Origin: Candidatus Borrarchaeum yapensis | Lineage (GTDB): Archaea; Asgardarchaeota; Sifarchaeia; Borrarchaeales; Borrarchaeaceae | Direction: 5' to 3' | NCBI GenBank assembly: GCA_016840515.1 | Contig: JAEOSF010000018.1 | Coordinates: forward strand, 1-60,719 | Length of the DNA stretch: 60,719 nt | In this document: positions 27,550 to 35,678 of the stretch, piece by piece | How the letters are laid out: each line of letters begins with the position of its first letter | How positions within the stretch are numbered: the stretch's first letter is position 1 | Translations under genes and position numbers: made by a program | Notes under the pieces: generated by a model | Seen by the model: only the letters and a program-made list of their open reading frames with translations | Database searches by the model: none | Told to the model about the DNA's origin: nothing

Positions 27550-29550
27550 ATGACATCAACGAATAAAGAAATCTCAATGGCGAACCTTCTTCCAATTCTA
27601 ATCGGGATAACACAATCACTTCGTTCTCACCCGGAGATAAAGAAAGCATCTGCAGGACGAGGAACTTTGGCATTTTTCGAACTTTTAAGAAGCTTGGTTG
27701 TACTAAATGGACAGCGCGTAACAAAAGACTATATCAAGAAAGCAGCATTGGTCACCTTACCGCACCGTATTGCAGTTAATTCACTCAGGCCTTCTGAGGA
27801 AATAGTTGAAGAGATAATTGACCAGGTTTTAAATAACAAAGAGACTTTGATATCAATTTTGCCCCCTTCAGAGGTACCTTTAACGCAACTAAGTCAAACA
27901 GAAAATAATGCGCTACTACAAGAACTTATGAAATTCGTAGGGCAGAAAAATAAAAAACAACAACCAAGTTCCGCTCTCAGACCTGTACTGCGATCACTTC
28001 ATCCTGATTTTCCTGGTTATTTTACACAACAGACTCATGGTTTTACCCTTGAAGATTTAGCAAAACTTCTTCAAATGCCTCGCTCTGAACTGGAAAAACA
28101 ATATCCCGCGCTTTCAAACATCTTTAGCAAACTAAAGAAACTTTATCAATCGCAAACGCCGAGCCAAGAACTTATGAGATTACTTCATACGTTACCAAAT
28201 CAACTTGAGCGACTAGGTTTCATAAAGGGGCTGACTGAGCATAATTGGCATCCAAGCGCAATTTTTACATTTACTCCTACTGCAATAGACTTAGTTGGCA
28301 AAGATATTGTTGAAAAATTATTAGGATCAGCATTTGGAAAACTAGTCTTAGAAAGCGAAATGGAACAAGTGTCACACACGAATCAAACGATTACGGAAGA
28401 TATTTCAAAAAATCTTTTCCGAGAACTCCTGGAAGCTATTCAGACTATTATTGACCAAAGAGGTATTGCATCACCCCAGTCTCTATTGAATGAATCTAAT
28501 GTCAAATCACTAATAGAAGAGCGATTAAGGGAAAGACTTCAGGTTAAACCAGACCTGCTAAGGTATGACCATCTTTTAGCAGCTCTTGATGAAATTCAGA
28601 CACTCTTGGAAAAACTAGAACTAACAGGATATGTCAACAAACTTAAAGAAAAAATTACACTTACCACGAAGGCTTATGCATTACTCTTCGAGGAGCTTAT
28701 TCCAGAAGTTGAAAAAATTGTCTCTAAGAGTCAAGATGGTCATAAGTCTAAAAAAATCATAAGAAAAATAGGTGAACGATCGCTAGATATTAGACCATAC
28801 AAAAGTGGGGATAATTATAGAGATATTTCTATTCAAAGGACAATCAAGACCCTCGTACGTCAAGGCAAACAACTTGACGCAGTTAAAAGGAAAGATTTTC
28901 AGATTTATCAGAAAAACCCTCCCACAAATATGGCTGTTGCACTTGCACTTGATATTAGCTCCAGTATGGGTGAGTTTCAGAAATTGTATTATGCAAGAAA
29001 AGCAGCAGTTGGCCTTACATATGCTGCACAGCGAAAAGGAGATAAAGTGGGTGTAATAACTTTTTCAGACCATGCACGTGTGCTGACACAACTTTCGTTA
29101 GATGTCAATTTAATTCTTCACAAAGTGTTTCAACAAAGGGCTGAGGGTAATACTAACATTCAAGAGGCTTTTTTACTCTCAAGACATCTGTTAAATCAAG
29201 GAGGATTAAATGGAATTCATAAGCATATATTAATGCTTTCAGATACGGTTCCAACCACGTATTCCATTCATAACGAGAATATTGTGGATCATAGTAGACT
29301 TGATCTTCCTGAAAGAAAGCATTATGCATATCAAGCAGCAGTTCATCAAGCTAAACTGTGTCGTCGACAAGATATTTCTCTTTCTATAGTATGTATAAAA
29401 CGTGGTCACCACGTTGACGAAAAATTTGCAAGAAAACTTGCTTTAGATATCGGTCAAGGATCTCTTTATTTCCTTGAGAATGAATCTAGCCTTCTTAAGG
29501 CGACTCTTGATGATTATGTGACCATAAGAAATAGATATCTTGCTTCCTGA
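27550..29550 (+). CDS. VWA protein with MoxR/ChlI-like lid helices, no ATPase core
   Basis: A 666-residue protein. Residues 1-80 resemble the C-terminal lid of AAA ATPases of the MoxR/magnesium-chelatase group (RVTKDYIKKAALVTLPHRI). The middle (about 100-440) is helical and unrecognised. Residues 460-650 form a von Willebrand A domain with the MIDAS motif DISSSMG (D468) and a following NTN threonine (about 535). No Walker A or B is seen, so the ATPase would have to be a separate subunit; none is adjacent. It resembles the D-subunit/VWA half of chelatase- or MoxR-type metal-insertion machines. It is divergent from the CBS gene. Confidence 0.82.
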   Translation: MTSTNKEISMANLLPILIGITQSLRSHPEIKKASAGRGTLAFFELLRSLVVLNGQRVTKDYIKKAALVTLPHRIAVNSLRPSEEIVEEIIDQVLNNKETLISILPPSEVPLTQLSQTENNALLQELMKFVGQKNKKQQPSSALRPVLRSLHPDFPGYFTQQTHGFTLEDLAKLLQMPRSELEKQYPALSNIFSKLKKLYQSQTPSQELMRLLHTLPNQLERLGFIKGLTEHNWHPSAIFTFTPTAIDLVGKDIVEKLLGSAFGKLVLESEMEQVSHTNQTITEDISKNLFRELLEAIQTIIDQRGIASPQSLLNESNVKSLIEERLRERLQVKPDLLRYDHLLAALDEIQTLLEKLELTGYVNKLKEKITLTTKAYALLFEELIPEVEKIVSKSQDGHKSKKIIRKIGERSLDIRPYKSGDNYRDISIQRTIKTLVRQGKQLDAVKRKDFQIYQKNPPTNMAVALALDISSSMGEFQKLYYARKAAVGLTYAAQRKGDKVGVITFSDHARVLTQLSLDVNLILHKVFQQRAEGNTNIQEAFLLSRHLLNQGGLNGIHKHILMLSDTVPTTYSIHNENIVDHSRLDLPERKHYAYQAAVHQAKLCRRQDISLSIVCIKRGHHVDEKFARKLALDIGQGSLYFLENESSLLKATLDDYVTIRNRYLAS

Positions 29551-30264
29551 TAGTAAATAATGATCTTAGCAGTTTTTCACTAATTTTCCACACCTTGAGT
29601 ATATTACTCTTGAAGAAGTTACCCACTATTCAAAGAGGTCACGTGAGCACTTTTCTGAGGCCTCAATGTTTAGTCAACCAGATATAAGATACTCTTAAGG
29701 ATGATCGCTGGGTTTAATTATAAATAGTAGATTTTGTTTATTTTTTAGCATACTCTCTGGGGAAAATAGTATTCCTTGTAAAAGCTGTGAATTGTTTCAT
29801 TCCTTCTGTGCAAAAGCGTTTACTTGCTTCATTTTGCGTTAGTCTTTATTAATCTCTTCACTCTATTGGTAGTGGCTTTGCTGTAATCTAGTTTTTAAAA
29901 CTCTACTTCCATATCAAGTTTCAAAATGTAACCAAATTTTTATTAAACACGTCATTACTTAAGTACAACGGCTTAATTAGTTACAGTTTTGACTAGTTGA
30001 GCACATCTATAAAATGAAGGATAAGCTTGTGGAAGGTCAATTATATATAATTAACGACCTCATTATCTGATAACGGCAAGAAGACTCCTTCCGAAAGGGC
30101 GATGTAGTTCACAATACAAGTTTCTATATACTTATGGCGCAGATCATAGCCAGACTCTCCTTATCTGATTTTCTTTAGAATAATGTTAAAGAGAGTCCTA
30201 GAACGCGTTATTTCTCTCTTCTATTACGCAGCAGATCAGGTTACAAAGAAGAAGGTGAGTAAAG
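29551..30264. other. Long non-coding region before first antiporter
   Basis: A 714-base gap with no credible ORF. It holds the promoter and leader of the antiporter (30121-30264), a palindrome AATTATATATAATT at 30039-30052 flanked by AGGTC and GACCT, and near 29641-29661 a stretch resembling one before the second antiporter (31651-31672). This suggests that the duplicated unit included upstream DNA. Nothing else was identified. Confidence 0.55.
30121..30264 (+). promoter_or_regulatory. Promoter and hairpin leader of first antiporter
   Basis: A TATA-like TTTCTATATAC (30121-30131) predicts a start near 30151. At that point GACTCTC (30153-30159) can pair with GAGAGTC (30191-30197) around a 31-base loop containing TCTGATTTTC. 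The second antiporter leader has the same layout with different but matching stem bases, supporting a conserved RNA structure. Confidence 0.6.
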
Positions 30265-31479
30265 GTGCAAGTAGAGCGATTTACAATTCAAATGTTGCTT
30301 ATAGTGGGTTTAATCATTATTGTTGGCTTTGTGGCTGGTAAGCTTTTCCAAAGACTAAAACTCCCACGAGTGGTGGGCTTCATAGTCTTAGGACTAATTT
30401 TCGGCAGTATTGGAGTCATTCCGCCCTCAGCAATGGAAAGCTTACGTCCTATAGTCGATTTAGCTTTGGGGTTCATCGGTTTCAGGATTGGGAGCGAACT
30501 AGATATTAAGGAACTTTTAAAGGTCTCTAAAAAACTCTTTATAATACTTATGTGCGAGGCAATAGCCACTTTTGTCCTTGTCACATTAGTATTCCAATTG
30601 GTGTTCGGGCAACTCTACATTAGCCTAATTTTCGGAGCGATAGCGTCTGCAACAGCCCCCGCAGCTACTGTCGAAGTGATCAGAGAATATTGTGCAAAGG
30701 GGGAACTGACCCAAGTCATCCTCTTCATCCTTGCCTTAGATGATATTATAGCCGTATTATTATTCAATTTTGTAATAACTTATGCATCACCACAGGTCGT
30801 ATGGAGTTTGATTACACTTTTAACCCCTCTAATAGAAATTGTCCTTGCTTTCCTATTAGGAGGCTTATTAGGATTTGTCCTTGTAGGGGTAGAAGAATTA
30901 TTTAAAGATGAAACCGAATGGTTGATATTAACGGTTGCCTCAGTTATACTTTGCACAGGCGTGTCTCAATTTTTCGGGTTTTCAAGCATTTTGTCAAATA
31001 TGGCCGTTGGAATAACTATGGAGAATCTTCATGCTGTAAAAATTAAGCAATTCGAGGAAAAACTTGAAATTATAATTTTGCCCCTTTTTATAGGGTTTTT
31101 CGTTTTAACAGGTGCACGCTTGAATTTAGCGATTCTTGTTGAGGTTATAGAATTTGCAGCTATTTATGTGAGTGCTAGAACTGCAGGAAAGCTATTAGGT
31201 GCATATGGAGGTACTAAACTTGCTAATGAATCCCCAAGAATCGCCAATAATCTTGGATTTTCACTCCTCTCTCAAGCTGGTGTGGCTTTAGGGCTTGCAT
31301 ATCTTGCAAGTACCCAACTAGCTTTGCATGGAAATGCTGCTATTGGTTTGCTTATTTTTAATGTAATTACAGCCTCAGTACTCATAACGGATTTATTTGG
31401 TCCTCTTGGTGTTAAATTTTCTCTACATAGGGCCAAAGAAGTAATGCTGGAAGAAGAAATTTGCGAGATTGAGCCATGA
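30265..31479 (+). CDS. CPA-type cation/proton antiporter, copy 1
   Basis: A 404-residue sodium (or potassium)/proton exchanger of the monovalent cation:proton antiporter-2/NapA-KefB class. It has about 12-13 spans. The ion-binding acidic pair sits in ILALDDIIAVLLF (about 171-183), and an unwound-helix region ASATAPAATVEVIREY lies about 126-141. It lacks KefB-type C-terminal RCK (TrkA-N) domains. The two-aspartate motif suggests an electrogenic antiporter. The GTG start has AAGGTGA upstream. Copy 2 is 421 bases downstream, the same length and highly similar, so this is a tandem duplication. Expression is probably controlled through its leader. Confidence 0.92.
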   Translation: MQVERFTIQMLLIVGLIIIVGFVAGKLFQRLKLPRVVGFIVLGLIFGSIGVIPPSAMESLRPIVDLALGFIGFRIGSELDIKELLKVSKKLFIILMCEAIATFVLVTLVFQLVFGQLYISLIFGAIASATAPAATVEVIREYCAKGELTQVILFILALDDIIAVLLFNFVITYASPQVVWSLITLLTPLIEIVLAFLLGGLLGFVLVGVEELFKDETEWLILTVASVILCTGVSQFFGFSSILSNMAVGITMENLHAVKIKQFEEKLEIIILPLFIGFFVLTGARLNLAILVEVIEFAAIYVSARTAGKLLGAYGGTKLANESPRIANNLGFSLLSQAGVALGLAYLASTQLALHGNAAIGLLIFNVITASVLITDLFGPLGVKFSLHRAKEVMLEEEICEIEP

Positions 31480-31493
31480 AAAATATCATCATC

Positions 31494-31508
31494 ACCACTT
31501 TTCGTGGT
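31494..31508 (+). terminator. Small hairpin after first antiporter
   Basis: ACCAC (31494-31498) pairs with GTGGT (31504-31508) around TTTTC, 15 bases after the stop codon. It is a short stem without a strong T-run, so terminator function is tentative. Confidence 0.3.
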
Positions 31509-31730
31509 ATCAATAAGTGGAATATGATATGAAGTTGAACCATAAACAGACTTGGTCCACCGTATGTGCTAATAACAATACTTATTTCTCAATTAGGTCG
31601 AACGCCACTGATATGCATACCTAAGTAAGGTATTCGCTATCCTGAAAGACTACATGAACAATTTTCTGAGACATTAGTAATTTGACAATTCAACTGAGAC
31701 GTCTAGAGCGAGCGATGCATTTAAAAACAA

Positions 31731-31899
31731 ACTTTATATATCGTACTTAAGGTCATATCCGGAACTCCCTTCTCTGATTTTCACTTACATGCACTCCAAA
31801 GAGAGTTCCCGACCGCTTAATGCAATCTTTTTGGTACGTAAAAGTATGACTTATGAAGATAATTATGAGGATGAAGAAAAAGAAGAAAGATGAATTACC
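31731..31899 (+). promoter_or_regulatory. Promoter and hairpin leader of second antiporter
   Basis: A TATA-like CTTTATATA (31732-31740) predicts a start near 31761. There GGAACTC (31761-31767) pairs with GAGTTCC (31803-31809) around a loop that again contains TCTGATTTTC and AAAGAGAG. Compared with copy 1, one base inserted in the 5' arm is matched by one inserted in the 3' arm, keeping the stem. Confidence 0.6.
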
Positions 31900-33114
31900 A
31901 TGCAAACAGAAGCGTTTACGGTTCAAATTCTACTTATAGTTGGATTAATCATTACAATTGGCTTCGCTGCTGGTAAAATTTTCCAAAGACTAAAAATTCC
32001 AAGAGTACTCGGCTTCATAGTCATAGGTCTGATTCTTGGAAGTGCTGGAGTTATACCTCCCGATATAATAGAGAGCTTGCGCCCTATAATTAATTTAGCT
32101 TTGGGATTCATTGGATTTACGATTGGGGGTGAACTAGACCTTAACAAATTATTCAAAGGTTCAAAAAAGTTACTTATAATACTTGTATGCGAAGCAATAG
32201 GCACGTTTTTTATTGTTACAGTTGTATTCCAATTATTGTTTGGCGAATTATATATTAGTCTTATTTTCGGAGCTTTAGCGTCTGCAACTGCGCCTGCAGC
32301 AACGGTTGAAGTGATTCGAGAGTATTGCGCAAAAGGAGAGTTAACTCAAGTCATTCTCTTCGTTCTCGCACTAGATGATATTCTAGCTGTAATACTCTTC
32401 AATTTTGTAATAACTTATGCCTCACCACAATTCGTATGGAGTGTGTTTATCCTAATTACTCCTCTAATAGAGATTGTCTTAGCTTTTATATTAGGAGGTT
32501 CGCTAGGATATATTTTAGTAAAGCTAGAGGAATTATTTAAAGATGAAACTGAATGGTTGATATTAACGGTAGCGTCAATTATACTCTGCACTGGCGTGTC
32601 TCAATTTTTCGGAATTTCAGGTATTTTGTCAAACATAGCCCTTGGAATAACGATGGAGAATCTAAGTTCTCAAGAATTTAAACGCTTTGAGGAAAAATTT
32701 GAAATCATTCTTTTGCCCCTATTTATTGGATTTTTCGTCTTAACAGGAGCGCACTTGAATTTTGCGATTCTTATTGAGGTTGGTATTTTTGCAGCAATTT
32801 ATGTGGCTGCTAGAAGTACAGGAAAGATTTTTGGGGCATTCGGAGGCGCTAAGTTAGCAAGAGAATCTCCAAAAGTTGCTAATAACCTTGGTTTTTCACT
32901 TCTATCTCAAGCTGGAGTAGCGCTAGGGCTAGCATATCTAGCAAGTAGCCATTTAGCAATGCTTGGTAATGCTACAGTTGGCTTTTTTATTTTTAATGTG
33001 ATTACAGCCTCGGTACTCATAATGGATTTATTTGGTCCTCTGGGTGTCAAATTTTCGCTGCAAAGGGCTAAAGAAGTAATGTTAGATGAGGAAATTTGCG
33101 AGATTGAACCATGA
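31900..33114 (+). CDS. CPA-type cation/proton antiporter, copy 2
   Basis: A 404-residue paralogue of the preceding gene with the same length and no alignment gaps. It has the same ALDDILAVILF acidic pair (about 173-183), the ASATAPAATVEVIREY helix break and the GVALGLAYLAS C-terminal span. Differences are mostly conservative (I/V/L swaps) apart from a few in the loops, so both copies are probably functional. The ATG start lies after an AAGAAGAAAGA purine run rather than a strong ribosome site. Four small membrane proteins follow. Having two copies with related leaders suggests dosage or condition-specific control of ion or pH balance. Confidence 0.92.
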   Translation: MQTEAFTVQILLIVGLIITIGFAAGKIFQRLKIPRVLGFIVIGLILGSAGVIPPDIIESLRPIINLALGFIGFTIGGELDLNKLFKGSKKLLIILVCEAIGTFFIVTVVFQLLFGELYISLIFGALASATAPAATVEVIREYCAKGELTQVILFVLALDDILAVILFNFVITYASPQFVWSVFILITPLIEIVLAFILGGSLGYILVKLEELFKDETEWLILTVASIILCTGVSQFFGISGILSNIALGITMENLSSQEFKRFEEKFEIILLPLFIGFFVLTGAHLNFAILIEVGIFAAIYVAARSTGKIFGAFGGAKLARESPKVANNLGFSLLSQAGVALGLAYLASSHLAMLGNATVGFFIFNVITASVLIMDLFGPLGVKFSLQRAKEVMLDEEICEIEP

Positions 33115-33324
33115 AGAATATTTGTATCTCACAGTACTCGCACTGGAGTTCTATAGTAAACTCCTCCATCCTGACGAATGGTACGCCCGGCAAATCCTCC
33201 CAACCCCTGCGGAAAACTTAGGTTTTACATATACTGAGCCAAAATGCTCCCCTGTTTGTATGGATGTTGACAAAGCATAAAAAATAAAAATTACGATGAA
33301 GAACCCTCACAGGAGGACTGAATT

Positions 33325-33762
33325 ATGGTGAATAAGAAGGTTCATTGCATCTTAGCTGTTGTTGCAGGTATAATTGCCCTCCTTGCGGGTCTTACAGGAA
33401 ATATTGGTTTATATGGTCCACTCCTTACGCTTGCGACTGATTATGCTCCTGCTGAGTATGCTTCCATATTAGGACTGATTCTTTTAATTTTGACCATCTT
33501 CGCTGCTCTCGGAGGCACAATTGTAATCCTTGGTGGTCTTATAATCCTAGCAAATCGATTCTTTATAGGACGATTTTGCATTGGTATGGGAATTGGGTTT
33601 GAAGCAATGAGTGCAATTTTTGAAGTAGTATTAGTAGCGATCGGAGGCTCATTTATTACCGCATTAGTGGGTTTTGTTGTTTTGTTAACCACACTAACTG
33701 GGATTGCATTCATTTTTTCCATAATTGCACTTGTAGTCCCAATTAGTAAAGAAAAAGTATAA
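33325..33762 (+). CDS. Small tetra-spanning membrane protein, copy 1 of 4
   Basis: A 145-residue protein with four hydrophobic spans (about 8-28, 46-76, 84-108, 112-138) and a very short basic tail. It contains the glycine-rich pattern AALGGTIVILGGLIIL after span 2, shared with the next three genes. The ATG follows an AGGAGG site. No known family was recognised. It is the most divergent of the four paralogues. The tandem arrangement after the antiporters suggests a membrane or ion-stress role, by inference only. Confidence 0.75.
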   Translation: MVNKKVHCILAVVAGIIALLAGLTGNIGLYGPLLTLATDYAPAEYASILGLILLILTIFAALGGTIVILGGLIILANRFFIGRFCIGMGIGFEAMSAIFEVVLVAIGGSFITALVGFVVLLTTLTGIAFIFSIIALVVPISKEKV

Positions 33763-33868
33763 TCTGAGACCTTTTTGATAAACTTGCCATTAATTTAGCA
33801 TTGATTTTTATTGAATAGTGAGAATGGATAAGAACGAAGAATAAGATTGTAATTGGGAGGGAAAATTT

Positions 33869-34300
33869 GTAAATTACAAAATTTCAGGGTTATTAGCTAT
33901 AATAGCAGGAGTTATCGCAATAATTACAAGTTGGGTAGGCTCTATAGGTTTTTTTGCAGCAGTATTTGCAATATTAGCCGATTTAGCACCAGCGTCAGCG
34001 GTTGTACTCGGCTGGGTACTGGTAATTTTGGACTTCCTCGCTGCCTTAGGAGGCGTCCTCTTAATCATTGGAGGTATTTTCATCTTGGCTTACAAAATCA
34101 GTATTGGCAAATTTATAGTAAGCCTAGGTGTTGGCACTAGTTTGATTGGGCTTATTGCTTCAATGGTGTTTGCAAGTATCGGTGGAGTGGCTATTAGCCA
34201 TTTACTAGGCTTGATTGCAATCTTATTCTCGCTAAAAGGAATTGTACTCATACTATCATTTATCTCGCTTATAATCCCCATAAGTGAAGAAAAAGAATAG
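33869..34300 (+). CDS. Small tetra-spanning membrane protein, copy 2, non-standard start
   Basis: Reading from 33869, the 143-residue product aligns end to end with the next paralogue (SGLLAIIAGVIAIITSWVGS; DLAPASAVVLGWVL; FLAALGGVLLIIGGI), so the gene clearly begins here. However, the codon aligned with the paralogue's TTG start is GTA, and no ATG, GTG or TTG occurs in frame until 34028, deep in span 2. A GGGAGG site is at 33855-33860, eight bases before the GTA, as expected for a start. Either GTA is used, or it is a GTG altered by mutation or sequence error. Same function class as its neighbours. Confidence 0.72.
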   Translation, partial: VNYKISGLLAIIAGVIAIITSWVGSIGFFAAVFAILADLAPASAVVLGWVLVILDFLAALGGVLLIIGGIFILAYKISIGKFIVSLGVGTSLIGLIASMVFASIGGVAISHLLGLIAILFSLKGIVLILSFISLIIPISEEKE

Positions 34301-34414
34301 TTGTTCTTGTTATCTGAAATTACCAAATCACTTTTCATTAAGTTTGTATATGAATTTTTATAGTAAAACAAAAACAGAATAAAAGAAAATAATGCATTTA
34401 AAGGAGGTAATCAA

Positions 34415-34840
34415 TTGAAATCGAACGTCCCAGGATTTCTGGCAATTATCGCAGGCGTTATCGGAATAATTGCAGGAATAGTAGGCTCTGCTGGTTTTTA
34501 TGCAACAGTATTTACAATAGCTGCCGATTTAGCACCGGCATCAGCGGTGGTACTTGGCTGGGTTCTAGCGATTTTAGACTTCTTAGCGTCTCTCGGAGGC
34601 ATCACAGTGATTATTGGAGGAGTTTTAATCTTAGCTTACAAAATAGGACTCGGAAAATTCTTAATTGGTTTAGGTGTAGGCATGAGCCTAATAGGAATTA
34701 TTATCACTATAGTAATAGCTGCAATCGGTGGAGCTGCAATTGGTGCAATAATAGGTTTAGTTGCCGTTATAATTACCTTAAAGGGTATAGCTATAGTTTT
34801 AGCGATTATTGCGAGACAAATAACTCGAATAGTCGAGTAA
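34415..34840 (+). CDS. Small tetra-spanning membrane protein, copy 3 of 4
   Basis: A 141-residue paralogue with four spans and the shared MKSNVPGFLAIIAG opening, PASAVVLGWVLAILDF segment and GGVLILAYKIGLGKFLIG segment. The start is TTG with a strong AAAGGAGG site. Nearly all residues are I, L, V, A, G; only a few charges lie at the ends. It is closest to copy 2. Unknown function. Confidence 0.78.
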   Translation: MKSNVPGFLAIIAGVIGIIAGIVGSAGFYATVFTIAADLAPASAVVLGWVLAILDFLASLGGITVIIGGVLILAYKIGLGKFLIGLGVGMSLIGIIITIVIAAIGGAAIGAIIGLVAVIITLKGIAIVLAIIARQITRIVE

Positions 34841-34940
34841 CGATGTTCCCCTATCCTATTTTTTTACTTTAGTTTATATTGCTCTTAGATGTATGAAAAT
34901 CAGAATTGCCAAAAACAAGCACCGAAATAAGGTTTTTGCT

Positions 34941-35393
34941 ATGAAGAGTAATGTACCTGGTATTATTGCTATAATTGCAGGAATTCTAGCTATACTTGCT
35001 ACACCAGATTTCACGGGCTTTGGATTATATGTATTTATCTTTCAAGCAGTAGCACTTTTACTAGTTGTAATTTTTTCCCCCTCCCCTCCCCCGTTAATTA
35101 TCGTTATATTATTGTTCATTGTGTTTTTGATCTTATTCATCTTCGCTGCGGCTGGGGGTTTCACTGTTATATTAGGTGGAATTTTAATCTTGGGTTATGA
35201 AAAGTTCGGACTTGGAAGGTTCTTGATCGGAATAGGCATAGGAGCGGGTTTGATAAGCCTTATATTTTTTCTTATAGTTGCTATGATCTTTGGAGTTCTT
35301 GTTATTTTAGTAGTTCTCTTGTTATTTACATTAAGAGGATTGGCTATTATCTTGTCTATAATTGCGAGACGATTGACAAGAAAAGTCAAGTAA
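34941..35393 (+). CDS. Small tetra-spanning membrane protein, copy 4 of 4
   Basis: A 150-residue paralogue starting MKSNVPGIIAIIAG like copy 3, which fixes the ATG at 34941 over a TTG-free extension from 34893. The loop between spans 1 and 2 is longer and carries a proline-rich SPSPPPLI insertion encoded by a C-rich tract (about 35078-35091) absent from the other copies. The C-terminus (IARRLTRKVK) is basic, like copy 3. Only a weak ribosome site is seen. Unknown function. Confidence 0.75.
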   Translation: MKSNVPGIIAIIAGILAILATPDFTGFGLYVFIFQAVALLLVVIFSPSPPPLIIVILLFIVFLILFIFAAAGGFTVILGGILILGYEKFGLGRFLIGIGIGAGLISLIFFLIVAMIFGVLVILVVLLLFTLRGLAIILSIIARRLTRKVK

Positions 35394-35570
35394 GAATATA
35401 TTGGTCTAATCTCATTTTTTTATAATATGATTTTTTTGAAGGTATAGTTGCTCAAGAGTTAGGCTTAGATGCCATATCAGTCATATTTAACTGAAAATGC
35501 ACAGCAGCTTGACATTCTTTTAAGAAAAATAATAAAATGATCCTGAAACCATAAACTTATATCTGAGGAA

Positions 35571-35669
35571 AATGGGTTAGAACCATCTATTTGAAGGTTC
35601 ATCAATCCTCGATTTTAATCAGCTAAAAACCCATTCCCATAACTCATCTGTTAATCGGTTAATGGGAGG
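35571..35669 (+). promoter_or_regulatory. Structured leader covering ribosome site of CofD-like gene
   Basis: AATGGGTT (35571-35578) pairs with AACCCATT (35628-35635); inside it GAACC (35580-35584) pairs with GGTTC (35596-35600). Next, CCCATAAC (35636-35643) pairs with GTTAATGGG (35658-35666) with one bulge, hiding part of the GGGAGG ribosome site (35664-35669). CCCATT at 35630-35635 could instead pair with AATGGG at 35661-35666. The promoter position is unclear, so the transcript may start inside the first stem. Confidence 0.45.
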
Positions 35670-35678
35670 CTAATCTTT

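Larger units (their letters stand above)
31480..31899. other. Region between the two antiporters
   Basis: 420 bases with no ORF. It contains the hairpin at 31494-31508, a stretch near 31651-31672 similar to one upstream of copy 1 (shared TTTTCTGAG core), and the promoter and leader of copy 2. Confidence 0.5.

Noticed and set aside
33086..33280. 64-codon ORF after the second antiporter
   Set aside because: Starts inside the antiporter in another frame and has no ribosome site; no resemblance to known proteins.
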